Assembly (NCBI GenBank): GCA_040880285.1
Contig: JBBDIT010000022.1
Location: 1-64,000 of the forward strand
Length of the DNA: 64,000 nucleotides
Reading direction: 5' to 3'
DNA from: JANQJA01 sp040880285
GTDB lineage: Bacteria > Pseudomonadota > Gammaproteobacteria > Pseudomonadales > Azotimanducaceae
The position numbers and the translations under genes are program-made. The notes beneath the pieces were generated by a model. That model saw only the letters and a list, made by a program, of their open reading frames with translations, did no database searches and was not told the origin of the DNA. Shown in pieces: positions 16,493 through 24,935 of this stretch (position 1 is its first letter; the number at the start of each line of letters is the position of its first letter).

Positions 16493-18844
16493 ATGAATGT
16501 GGCACTTATCTCCTTTGTTACCGGCGCCTGGATCGTCAATCAGTTGCCGGCCTTGCCAGGCACGGGCTACTTATTAACCGGATTCCTCACCCTGTCTGCC
16601 AGTTGGTTGATTTGCCGGAAGTCGACATTGAAATGGTTGATGTTTGCTTGTGCAGGGTTTGGATATGCCGTTATTTATGCAAATGATCGGCTCGATGCGC
16701 GACTGCCGTCGCACCTGGAAGGTAAGGACCTTGTGTTGACCGGGACCGTTACATCGCTGCCGCGAGTCGATGAGCATGCGGTGCGATTCAGGTTTACCCT
16801 GGATGCAAGTGACTGTCGGCCAGGTGACGAATGCTGGCAAGGCAACGACGGTGCATTGATCGACCTCGCCTGGTACCGACCGGACCATCAGCGTGTCGTG
16901 ATAATGCCTGGCCAGAGATGGCAAGTGACGGTTAGGCTCAACAGACCCCATGGATCAGTAAACGCAGGCCTGTTCGACTACGAGGGCTGGCTGCTGTCCG
17001 AGGGTATCACGGCACGGGGCTATATCAGGAGCGGGGACAGGGAACCACGCTTGCTCGACAATCGCGGGGCCAGGATGCCGGTGCTGATGTTCCGCTATTG
17101 GCTACGGACACAGCTGCTCGATACGGTCGGGGACGCTCTCCACGGCGGGCTCATCATTGCACTTGTGTTGGGTGAGAGCAGTGAGATCAAGGCGAGCGAT
17201 TGGCGCACGCTATCGGATACAGGTACCAATCACCTGCTCATTATCTCCGGGTTGCATGTGGGCCTTGTGGCGGTGGCCAGCTATCGGCTGCTGGCGACCA
17301 TACTGGGTCTATGGATGCTGGACTCACGCAGGTATGCCGGTTTGTTATCTCTCACCATTGCACTCGGTTACGGCCTGATCGCGGGTATGGGGCTGCCGGT
17401 ACAGCGTGCGCTTGTCATGACGGCAGTTGCCTTGTCCGGAACTTTGCTCAACCGGCACATCGCGCCTGCCAGTATGTTTTGTTACGCACTTTTCCTGGTC
17501 ACGGTATTTGATCCCATGGCCTCGCTCCGCGCCGGCTTCTGGCTGTCGTTCGGAGCGGTGTTTGCACTGGTTTATGGTTTTGCAGGGAGACGACCCGTGC
17601 GACCGGATCAATCGGTGCCTGGCCGCAGCCTGATGCTGGCGAAGGTCGCAGTCAGAACCCAGTGGGTTGTATATATCGGGACAGCGCCGCTTTTATGCTA
17701 TCTGGTGTTCCAGGTCTCGTTAGTGGCCTGGCTGGTCAATCTCATCGCCATCCCCTGGATCAGTCTCTCGGTCATTCCTGTCCTTTTGCTCAGCATCGCT
17801 GGCTATTTAGTCAGTCCCGCGACAGGAGCCGTGCTCGTCCACTTCGCGCTACAGTCGCTGGCGGGATTGTGGTCGGTGCTCGAATATGCAGCAAACTTGC
17901 GCTGGGTGTTCTATGCAGGAGCACTGTCGCCGGTTCAAGTGTCAGCCGGTGTTCTCGGGGCCTTACTATTGTTGTCTCCACGTGGCTTCCTGCCACGTTG
18001 GCTGGGCGTCCCATTACTGGTGCCGATCTTCGCCATCCATTCACCAGACTATGCAGATGGTGAGATTGAATTGAAGGTATTTGATGTCGGCCAGGGGCTT
18101 GCGGTAACGGCGCGTACCCGGGATCTGCTGTTGCTCTATGATGCGGGGCCTCGCTTCGGGTCCGGATTTGATGCGGGCGAGCAAATTGTAGTGCCGTCTT
18201 TGCGTCTATCCGGCAGGTCCCGGTTTATTGAATGGTTTGTAGTGAGCCACTGGGATACTGATCACGCCGGTGGGGCAGCCGCGGTCCATGACAGTTTTGT
18301 GATCGGCAGTGCCTTTGCCCAGACGTCAGTCGCCGGATCCTACACGTCCTGCCATGAGGCGCAACCTTTTACCCGTAATGGCATCACCTACCGGTTCATT
18401 CCCATCCTTGGCGACCACCTGCCAGGCAATGATCGGTCCTGCGTCTTGTTGATTGAAAGTGACGGCTTCGCCATATTACTACCGGGCGACATTGGTAGTG
18501 CAGGTGAGAGTCAGTTGTCCCACGCAGCATTACCCGATGCTGGAATCGACGTGCTAATCGCCCCCCATCATGGTAGTCGATCGTCATCAAGCCCTGCATT
18601 CCTCAACCTGGTTCGTCCTCGTGTTGTGATTTTTTCGAGCGGCTACAATAATCGATTCAATCACCCGGATCCTGTCGTCGTCGATCGATACCGGCTCCGG
18701 CGCATACGCACATTCAACACGGCGAAGCATGGCCAAATCACGATCCGTTACACGCCAGGCGAAGAAATGAAGGTTGAGGTGGCACGATCAGCACACAGAC
18801 GCTTCTGGTATGATGGGGGCATCGAATCTGATGTGCCCGACTGA
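16493..18844 (+). CDS. comEC: DNA internalization competence protein ComEC/Rec2
   Basis: ComEC forms the inner-membrane channel that brings single-stranded DNA into the cell during natural transformation. The 783-residue protein has N-terminal helices and an OB-like periplasmic domain (about residues 60-200), a central competence domain with many helices (about 215-500, starting at ALVLGESSEI and TGTNHLLIISGLHVG) and a C-terminal metallo-beta-lactamase domain with SHWDTDHAGG (about 585-594) and PHHGSRSS. All three expected parts are present. It abuts tesB (TGA then ATG). No other competence gene is in the window. Confidence 0.94.
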   Translation: MNVALISFVTGAWIVNQLPALPGTGYLLTGFLTLSASWLICRKSTLKWLMFACAGFGYAVIYANDRLDARLPSHLEGKDLVLTGTVTSLPRVDEHAVRFRFTLDASDCRPGDECWQGNDGALIDLAWYRPDHQRVVIMPGQRWQVTVRLNRPHGSVNAGLFDYEGWLLSEGITARGYIRSGDREPRLLDNRGARMPVLMFRYWLRTQLLDTVGDALHGGLIIALVLGESSEIKASDWRTLSDTGTNHLLIISGLHVGLVAVASYRLLATILGLWMLDSRRYAGLLSLTIALGYGLIAGMGLPVQRALVMTAVALSGTLLNRHIAPASMFCYALFLVTVFDPMASLRAGFWLSFGAVFALVYGFAGRRPVRPDQSVPGRSLMLAKVAVRTQWVVYIGTAPLLCYLVFQVSLVAWLVNLIAIPWISLSVIPVLLLSIAGYLVSPATGAVLVHFALQSLAGLWSVLEYAANLRWVFYAGALSPVQVSAGVLGALLLLSPRGFLPRWLGVPLLVPIFAIHSPDYADGEIELKVFDVGQGLAVTARTRDLLLLYDAGPRFGSGFDAGEQIVVPSLRLSGRSRFIEWFVVSHWDTDHAGGAAAVHDSFVIGSAFAQTSVAGSYTSCHEAQPFTRNGITYRFIPILGDHLPGNDRSCVLLIESDGFAILLPGDIGSAGESQLSHAALPDAGIDVLIAPHHGSRSSSSPAFLNLVRPRVVIFSSGYNNRFNHPDPVVVDRYRLRRIRTFNTAKHGQITIRYTPGEEMKVEVARSAHRRFWYDGGIESDVPD

Positions 18845-19693
18845 ATGAGTGAGCTGGACGTTTTACTATCGCAACTGGACCTTGAGCAAATAGAAACCAA
18901 TCTGTTTCGCGGCTTGAGTACTTCCATGGGGCAACCCAGGGTCTTTGGCGGACAAGTTATTGGCCAGGCGCTTATAGCCGCTAACCGCACGGTGGAAGGA
19001 CGCCCTTGTCATTCCCTGCATGGATATTTCCTCAGGCCCGGCGACCCGGCGATTCCAATAGTCTACGATGTCGATCGTATTCGCGATGGTAAAAGTTTTA
19101 CCACCAGACGAGTGGTTGCAATCCAAAAAGGTGAAGCAATCTTCAACATGTCTGCATCATTCCAGATGATGGAGGAGGGCCTGAGCCATCAATTTACTAT
19201 GCCGGATGTCCCACCACCGGAAGATTGCCTCGACGAAATGGAGGCATACAAGGATCGGGCAAGTGAATTGCCGAAAGAAATGCAGCAAATGATGTCGGAG
19301 CGACCAATCGAAATGCGCAGGATTGAGCCCCTGAGCTTTGTAAACCCGGAGAAGCGCCCGCCGTTCCAGCATGTGTGGTTGCGTGCTCGCCGGCCATTGC
19401 CCGACGATGACTCATTGCACAAATGCGTACTGGCTTATGCCTCCGACATGGGGATTCTCAGCACCTGTATATTGCCCCACGGCAAGTCATTTATGAGTGG
19501 CTTGATGACGGCTAGCCTTGATCACGCAATGTGGTTCCATCGTCCCTTCAGGGTCGATGAGTGGATCCTGTTTGCCCAGGATAGCCCGATATCCGGTGGC
19601 TCTCGTGGATTCAACCGCGGTTTGATGTTTAAAGCTGACGGTACCTTGATAGCCTCGGTGGCCCAGGAGGGTTTGATCCGGCAGATCAGCTGA
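18845..19693 (+). CDS. tesB: acyl-CoA thioesterase II TesB
   Basis: Double-hotdog thioesterase that hydrolyses medium- and long-chain acyl-CoA. At 282 residues it matches TesB. The catalytic triad residues known for the family appear as D in SLDHAMWFH, S in SPISGGSRGF (T or S in relatives) and Q in SVAQEGLIR. It begins at the base after the comEC stop, so it is probably expressed with it. Confidence 0.93.
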   Translation: MSELDVLLSQLDLEQIETNLFRGLSTSMGQPRVFGGQVIGQALIAANRTVEGRPCHSLHGYFLRPGDPAIPIVYDVDRIRDGKSFTTRRVVAIQKGEAIFNMSASFQMMEEGLSHQFTMPDVPPPEDCLDEMEAYKDRASELPKEMQQMMSERPIEMRRIEPLSFVNPEKRPPFQHVWLRARRPLPDDDSLHKCVLAYASDMGILSTCILPHGKSFMSGLMTASLDHAMWFHRPFRVDEWILFAQDSPISGGSRGFNRGLMFKADGTLIASVAQEGLIRQIS

Positions 19694-19696
19694 CTT

Positions 19697-20191
19697 TCAG
19701 CTGCCTACTCCGGAATAACCCGCAACCACCCGTCGCAATTGCTCAATCAGTGCCGACTTGTCCCGACGGCTCAGGAAACTGCCGATCTCCAGTTCCTTGC
19801 CATGGGACCTGATGGCGACAACGGCGGGGTCCCAGGGATGCCGGGGCGCCTTAACCATGAATTTTGCCCACATGCGCTGGTAATTCCAGTGTTCACTGGG
19901 CCCGGATATACCCCGCTCAATCAACACTTCGTGTTCGGATATGGTGATGACCTCCTGGCGGTTACATTGGCGCACACAATAAGTCATGCACAACGCAAGG
20001 AAAGCCATTTCAAGCAGCGAGTAAGGTAGGACGAGCCAGGCACCGAGCAGCAGGAAGCCAAAACCGATGGATAGAGAGATGCCCATTAACGTGTAGAGCA
20101 GGCATAAATTGGTACGCCAACGCAAGGATGCATTGGGCTTGAGGATAATACGACCCGTGTGCGCGCAATCGTCTATATCAGCCTTGACCAT
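19697..20191 (-). CDS. DUF2244 membrane protein
   Basis: A small protein (164 residues from ATG 20191; a GTG at 20230 is the alternative start). It has two adjacent hydrophobic helices (about residues 30-75) and then a cytoplasmic domain with the IERGISGPSEHWNYQRMW segment typical of DUF2244. Function is unknown; in other bacteria the family is found near cytochrome oxidase genes. It is convergent with tesB (3 bp apart) and downstream of hisC. Confidence 0.78.
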   Translation of the reverse strand: MVKADIDDCAHTGRIILKPNASLRWRTNLCLLYTLMGISLSIGFGFLLLGAWLVLPYSLLEMAFLALCMTYCVRQCNRQEVITISEHEVLIERGISGPSEHWNYQRMWAKFMVKAPRHPWDPAVVAIRSHGKELEIGSFLSRRDKSALIEQLRRVVAGYSGVGS

Positions 20192-20239
20192 GGAGATAAA
20201 TTTATACCAGTGGCCGCCAATATTCACCACTTGATGACA

Positions 20240-21319
20240 TCATGAAGGGATCAGGGAAGCCAGCGCGGAAAGCAGCGCCTGGTTCTCGCCGGGTGTGCCA
20301 ATGGTTATACGAAGCTTGTCGGCAAGCCGGGGCTCGTCGAAATACCTGACCAGAATGCCTTGCAATTTGAGCGCACGATAGAGCAACGCGGCATCACCTT
20401 TATCGGGCGGAATGGTGGCGAGCACAAAATTACTTTGGCTGGGCTGTACCGACAGGCCCAGGGTCGTGAGCGCGGCCGTTAGAGATTGGCGCTCTTCGCG
20501 CACTTTTGCGCAGATACTATTAGCCCAGGCCCGGTCAGTGATTGCCGCTTCGGCGACTTGCTGTGAAATGTGATCGAGATTATAGCTGTCCCTGGTCTTG
20601 CCCAGCATCGGCGCAATCAGGTCGGGTTGTGCGATGCCGTAACCAAATCGGAGACCAGCGAGCGCATAGCCTTTCGAGAGTGTACGCAGGAGGATCACAT
20701 TCGGGCATTGGCGGACAAGATCAATGCTGTCATAGGAAAGTTCGGGATCAATAAAGTCCACATAGGCTTCATCGACAAGAACAATGCCCTCCAGTTCATT
20801 GGCCAGGTCCTGCAGCACTGTTTGCCTCAAAAGTCGGCCCGAGGGTGCATGTGGATTGACGATCAACGTGAGCCTGGCACCATTGCGGTTGGCGATGTCG
20901 GCAAAATCTGCTGGCAGCTGCCACCCTGCATCCAGCGGGACGCTCGTCACCGGACAATTCTGGATCTGAGCCAACACCCGGTAGAGGGAATAGGTCGGAT
21001 CGGTCATCGCGATAGTCTGTCCCGGATCTACAAACGTCGTAATTACCAGGCGTAAGAGCTCATCACCGCCGCGAGTTGCGATAATATGATCCCTTGATAA
21101 CCCGTGGTGAGTGGCGGCCAGCTCGCGAAACCGGTCTGCAGTCGGTGACGGGTAACGACGCAGGTCAGCCGCACTAACTTCTGCCAGTACCTTGTCAATC
21201 GTTGGCGACGGTGGCCAGGGATTTTCGTTGGTGTTGAGTTTGATCGTCCGCGGATCGTCTGGTTGCTCGCCTGACACATAGCCCGCCATGTCTCGGATAT
21301 TGTCCCGTTCATAGGTCAT
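20240..21319 (-). CDS. hisC: histidinol-phosphate aminotransferase HisC
   Basis: PLP aminotransferase of histidine synthesis (imidazole acetol phosphate plus glutamate to histidinol phosphate). Motifs are KLNTNENPWPPSP near the N-terminus, NPHAPSGRL, VDEAYVDF and the cofactor lysine in LRTLSKGYALAGLRFGYG. The open frame extends to 21523, but ATG 21319 gives the normal 359-residue protein and avoids the greB gene that ends at 21330. It stands apart from other his genes. Relatives with this sequence can also act on other substrates such as tyrosine. Confidence 0.88.
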   Translation of the reverse strand: MTYERDNIRDMAGYVSGEQPDDPRTIKLNTNENPWPPSPTIDKVLAEVSAADLRRYPSPTADRFRELAATHHGLSRDHIIATRGGDELLRLVITTFVDPGQTIAMTDPTYSLYRVLAQIQNCPVTSVPLDAGWQLPADFADIANRNGARLTLIVNPHAPSGRLLRQTVLQDLANELEGIVLVDEAYVDFIDPELSYDSIDLVRQCPNVILLRTLSKGYALAGLRFGYGIAQPDLIAPMLGKTRDSYNLDHISQQVAEAAITDRAWANSICAKVREERQSLTAALTTLGLSVQPSQSNFVLATIPPDKGDAALLYRALKLQGILVRYFDEPRLADKLRITIGTPGENQALLSALASLIPS

Positions 21320-21329
21320 AAGGAAGTGC

Positions 21330-21827
21330 TCACAAGGCGGGCGGCGGCATAAAAGGTTCATAGCTGACATCGAGGATTGCCATTGCCACGCGACCGATGG
21401 GACGCTCGATCTGCACTTCATCACCCTTACGTTTTCCCAATAGTGATTTTGCCATAGGTGAGTCGAGGCTGATCCAGCCCTTTGACAGATCGAATTCGTC
21501 GGATCCGACGATGCGAATTTCACTAATGGTGCCGTCGTCCTCTTCCAATCTCACCCAGGCGCCAAAAAAGACCTTGTCACGATCGGCAGGCAGACGATCG
21601 ACAATCTCTAGATTATCGAGACGCCTGGTCAAGTAACGAATCCGTTTGTCGATTTCGCGAAGGTGTTTCTTACCGTAGATGTAATCAGCATTCTCGGAAC
21701 GGTCCCCGAGCGCTGCCGCCTCGGAGACCTTCTGGGTTACCTCGGGGCGCTTGTCTCGCCACAAATAATTCAGCTCGTCTCGTAATTTGCGGGCGCCGGA
21801 AGGCGTGATATAGACCTTGGTTGACAT
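21330..21827 (-). CDS. greB: transcription elongation factor GreB
   Basis: GreB enters the RNA polymerase secondary channel and stimulates cleavage of backtracked RNA. The 165-residue protein has the N-terminal coiled coil with the acidic tip GDRSENADYIYGKK (about residues 41-54) and the FKBP-like C-terminal domain. The YxYGK segment points to GreB rather than GreA. ATG 21827 is chosen from family length; the open frame continues upstream to 21959. It is divergent from clpB. Confidence 0.93.
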   Translation of the reverse strand: MSTKVYITPSGARKLRDELNYLWRDKRPEVTQKVSEAAALGDRSENADYIYGKKHLREIDKRIRYLTRRLDNLEIVDRLPADRDKVFFGAWVRLEEDDGTISEIRIVGSDEFDLSKGWISLDSPMAKSLLGKRKGDEVQIERPIGRVAMAILDVSYEPFMPPPAL

Positions 21828-21924
21828 GAGTGTGGCCCTCAAGGGGTCAGCTCCGGAAAACGGTGGAAATTGCCACAGGGAGGCAGGCAAAGCAACTGCT
21901 ATACGACTCATAGGATGTTTGCGG

Positions 21925-21953
21925 CTTGAATAAAAATGCCTCGACCCCACCTT
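21925..21953 (+). promoter_or_regulatory. sigma-32 (heat-shock) promoter for clpB
   Basis: CTTGAA at 21925-21930 and CCCCACCTT at 21945-21953 are separated by 14 bp. This closely matches the RpoH consensus CTTGAAA-N(11-16)-CCCCAT-T. Transcription would start about 30 bp before the clpB ATG at 21990, leaving room for the AAAGGA ribosome site just upstream of it. clpB is a classical RpoH target. Confidence 0.82.
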
Positions 21954-21989
21954 ATCCACAACGAAGTTATGTCTATATAAAGGAAAACC

Positions 21990-24563
21990 ATGCGTATTGA
22001 CCGATTTACCAGCCGGCTACAAGAAGCGCTATCTGATGCGCAATCCATTGCCGTGGGCAAAGACCATAATTACATCACGCCGGCGCACCTTGTGCAGGCA
22101 CTACTACAACAGCAAGGCGGCTCCACCAGGCCGCTTTTGTCACAGATGGGCGTCGACGTTGGTAAATTTGGTGAAGAACTGGAGCATCTGGTCACTAGCC
22201 TGCCGGTCGTTAAGGACAACTATGGTGACGTCCAGATGTCACCGGAACTGGGACGGCTTTTAAACCTGGCGGACAAGTTGGCCCAGGAGCGAAAAGATGA
22301 ATTTATCTCGAGTGAGCTTGTGCTGCTGGCGGCCATTTCGGACCGTGGTGAACTCGGCAAGTTATTCGATAAGTATGGCATCAAAAAGGATGCGCTTTCA
22401 CGTGTTGTTGATCGTGTTCGTGGCGGCGAGAGTGTGAATGATCCTAACGCTGAAGATACGAGACAAGCGCTTGACAAATACACGGTTAATCTCACTGAAC
22501 GTGCCGAAGCCGGTAAGCTTGATCCTGTCATTGGTAGAGACGAGGAGATTCGCCGAACCATTCAGGTGCTGCAGCGTCGGACAAAGAACAATCCGGTCTT
22601 GATTGGCGAGCCTGGCGTTGGTAAGACGGCGATTGTGGAGGGCCTTGCCCAACGGATTATTGATGGCGAAGTGCCTGAGGGGCTCCGCAATAAAAAAATC
22701 CTGGCGTTGGACATGGGCTCACTGATTGCTGGCGCCAAGTTCCGCGGTGAATTCGAAGAACGATTGAAGGCGGTGCTAAACGAACTGTCGAAAGAGGAAG
22801 GTAGTGTTATCCTTTTCATTGACGAAATTCATACGATGGTCGGCGCCGGCAAAGCCGAGGGATCCATGGATGCAGGCAACATGCTCAAGCCCGCGTTGGC
22901 TCGTGGCGAGTTGCATTGCGTTGGTGCGACCACGCTGGATGAGTATCGAAAGTACATGGAGTCGGACGCGGCACTGGAACGACGTTTCCAGAAGGTCCAG
23001 GTAGATGAACCGACCGTCGAGGATACGATTGCTATCTTGCGTGGCTTAAAAGAACGCTACGAAGTCCATCATGGTGTCGACATTACCGACCCTGCGATTA
23101 TTGCCGCATCGAGGTTGTCACACCGTTATATAACCGATCGGCAGCTTCCGGATAAAGCCATTGACCTGATTGATGAGGCGGCCAGCCTGATTCGGATGGA
23201 AATGGACTCCAAACCGCAAGACATGGATCGATTGGAGCGACGATTGATTCAGCTCAAGATTGAGCGTGAGGCACTCAAGAATGAAACCGATGCCGGATCC
23301 CAACAACGTCTGGTAACACTGAACGAGTCGATCACGGAGATCGAGAAGGAGTATGCAGACCTCGAAGAGATCTGGAACGCAGAAAAGTCGGCATTACATG
23401 GTAGCCAACAAACCAGGGAAGAATTGGAGCAGGCAAAACTCGAACTTGAAAGTGCAAAGCGTGCAGGTGACCTGACGCGCATGTCTGAACTTCAGTATGG
23501 CGAAATCCCGAGGCTCGAGAAACAACTGGAGTCTGCTGCCGAAATTGAAACAAAGGATATGAAATTGCTCCGCAACAAGGTTACAGAGGAAGAAATCGCG
23601 GATGTTGTTTCCAAATGGACCGGTATTCCGGTTTCCAAAATGCTTGAAAGCGAAAAGGCCAAGTTGTTGCAACTGGAGGACGAATTGCACAAGCAAGTCG
23701 TCGGGCAGGAGGAAGCGGTCAACGCCGTGGCCAATGCAGTTCGACGCTCACGTGCTGGTATATCGGATCCGAACCGACCTAATGGGTCTTTTTTATTCCT
23801 CGGCCCTACTGGTGTCGGTAAAACTGAGCTTTGTAAATCCCTCGCGAGATTCCTGTTCGATACGGAGGACGCATTAATCCGGATTGATATGTCCGAGTTC
23901 ATGGAAAAGCACAGCGTGGCACGATTGATCGGTGCGCCTCCAGGGTACGTTGGTTATGAAGAGGGTGGTTACCTGACGGAACACGTCAGACGTAAACCCT
24001 ATTCGGTCATCCTTCTTGATGAGATCGAGAAGGCCCATAGTGATGTATTCAATATCCTTTTGCAGGTCCTCGATGACGGTCGCTTGACTGACGGTCATGG
24101 GCGTACGGTGGATTTCAAGAACACGGTACTGGTGATGACATCGAATCTGGGTTCGGACCTGATTCAGACCATGGCCGGAGAGTCCACCTATGAGGAAATG
24201 AAGGGCGCAGTGATGGGTGTCGTAACCCAACATTTCAGGCCAGAGTTTTTGAACCGGGTGGACGATGTGGTCGTATTCCATCCTCTTGCCAGGGATCAGC
24301 TCCTCGGTATTGCCGAGATCCAGTTGGATATTCTGCGCAAACGCCTTCAGGACGCTGACATTTGCCTCAAATTCGAGTCGGATGCGCTGGAATTTTTGGT
24401 GGAGGTCGGATACGACCCTGTCTATGGGGCGAGGCCACTAAAGCGGGCAATCCAACTGTATGTGGAAAATCCCCTCGCGCAGGAGATTCTCGCAGGTAAG
24501 TACAAGGCGGGAGACAAGGTGGTAATGAAGCGGGAAGGCGATCATTTGGCAGTGGCGGCGTGA
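21990..24563 (+). CDS. clpB: ATP-dependent disaggregase ClpB
   Basis: Hexameric AAA+ chaperone that rescues aggregated proteins together with DnaK. At 857 residues it has the N-domain (1-145), the first AAA module with Walker A GEPGVGKTA (about residue 206), the long coiled-coil middle domain (about 410-525) and the second AAA module with GPTGVGKTE (about 604). There is no ClpP-binding tripeptide loop, in keeping with ClpB rather than ClpA. A sigma-32-type promoter lies upstream. Confidence 0.97.
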   Translation: MRIDRFTSRLQEALSDAQSIAVGKDHNYITPAHLVQALLQQQGGSTRPLLSQMGVDVGKFGEELEHLVTSLPVVKDNYGDVQMSPELGRLLNLADKLAQERKDEFISSELVLLAAISDRGELGKLFDKYGIKKDALSRVVDRVRGGESVNDPNAEDTRQALDKYTVNLTERAEAGKLDPVIGRDEEIRRTIQVLQRRTKNNPVLIGEPGVGKTAIVEGLAQRIIDGEVPEGLRNKKILALDMGSLIAGAKFRGEFEERLKAVLNELSKEEGSVILFIDEIHTMVGAGKAEGSMDAGNMLKPALARGELHCVGATTLDEYRKYMESDAALERRFQKVQVDEPTVEDTIAILRGLKERYEVHHGVDITDPAIIAASRLSHRYITDRQLPDKAIDLIDEAASLIRMEMDSKPQDMDRLERRLIQLKIEREALKNETDAGSQQRLVTLNESITEIEKEYADLEEIWNAEKSALHGSQQTREELEQAKLELESAKRAGDLTRMSELQYGEIPRLEKQLESAAEIETKDMKLLRNKVTEEEIADVVSKWTGIPVSKMLESEKAKLLQLEDELHKQVVGQEEAVNAVANAVRRSRAGISDPNRPNGSFLFLGPTGVGKTELCKSLARFLFDTEDALIRIDMSEFMEKHSVARLIGAPPGYVGYEEGGYLTEHVRRKPYSVILLDEIEKAHSDVFNILLQVLDDGRLTDGHGRTVDFKNTVLVMTSNLGSDLIQTMAGESTYEEMKGAVMGVVTQHFRPEFLNRVDDVVVFHPLARDQLLGIAEIQLDILRKRLQDADICLKFESDALEFLVEVGYDPVYGARPLKRAIQLYVENPLAQEILAGKYKAGDKVVMKREGDHLAVAA

Positions 24564-24599
24564 TGCCTGGCCAGACCTTGAGGGCATCACTTGAAAAAG

Positions 24600-24619
24600 T
24601 ACTGTACAAAACAACAGCA
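24600..24619. promoter_or_regulatory. LexA (SOS) box, upstream copy
   Basis: TACTGTACAAAACAACAGCA contains the exact gammaproteobacterial LexA core CTGT-N8-ACAG (24602-24617). It matches the E. coli consensus at 14 of 20 positions. It lies in the gap between clpB and the 81-residue gene, 41 bp before its ATG. Confidence 0.68.
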
Positions 24620-24625
24620 TCTTGA

Positions 24626-24645
24626 TACTGTGCATATATCCAGTA
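24626..24645. promoter_or_regulatory. LexA (SOS) box, downstream copy
   Basis: TACTGTGCATATATCCAGTA matches the E. coli LexA consensus at 17 of 20 positions; its core is CTGT-N8-CCAG, one mismatch. It is centred 26 bp after the first box, so two LexA dimers could sit on neighbouring faces of the DNA. It ends just before the GGAGG ribosome site of the next gene. Confidence 0.75.
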
Positions 24646-24659
24646 CTTCGGAGGTAGTC

Positions 24660-24905
24660 ATGCAAATCGAAAGGGAAATTGAGCGACCAGCCGAACTGGC
24701 GATGAAAGCCGCAAAGAGTGTAGCAAGGGCCAGGAAAAAGAGTCAGAAAGAGAAGCGGGGCCACGAGGTCTGCCAATATCTGCTATGCCTGCTCAACGAT
24801 GAGAGTCAGGGCCCTGCACGGCTGAAGATGCCAGCCGTTGAGACCCTGAAGCAAGCCAGGTCGGTGGACATGATCGGTGACCCACAGATTTCGCTGGGGT
24901 TCTAG
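24660..24905 (+). CDS. 81-residue protein of unknown function, probably SOS-controlled
   Basis: ATG 24660 follows a strong GGAGG ribosome site (24650-24654). The frame is open further upstream to 24591, but that would run through the LexA-like boxes. The product is small and probably cytoplasmic: an acidic/basic helical N-terminus (EREIERPAELAMKAAKSVAR), a lysine-rich stretch KKSQKEKR, then a leucine-rich stretch CQYLLCLLNDE. No membrane segment and no family is recognised. The two upstream LexA boxes suggest induction by DNA damage. A toxin or cell-division checkpoint role, as for other small SOS proteins, is a guess. Confidence 0.72.
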   Translation: MQIEREIERPAELAMKAAKSVARARKKSQKEKRGHEVCQYLLCLLNDESQGPARLKMPAVETLKQARSVDMIGDPQISLGF

Positions 24906-24935
24906 GCAACCCGTAGCTTGTCTGGTCGCGTATCG

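Noticed and set aside
24562..24588. Hairpin GATGCC/GGCATC after clpB as a terminator
   Set aside because: Only 6-7 bp with a 15-nt loop and no T-run on either side.
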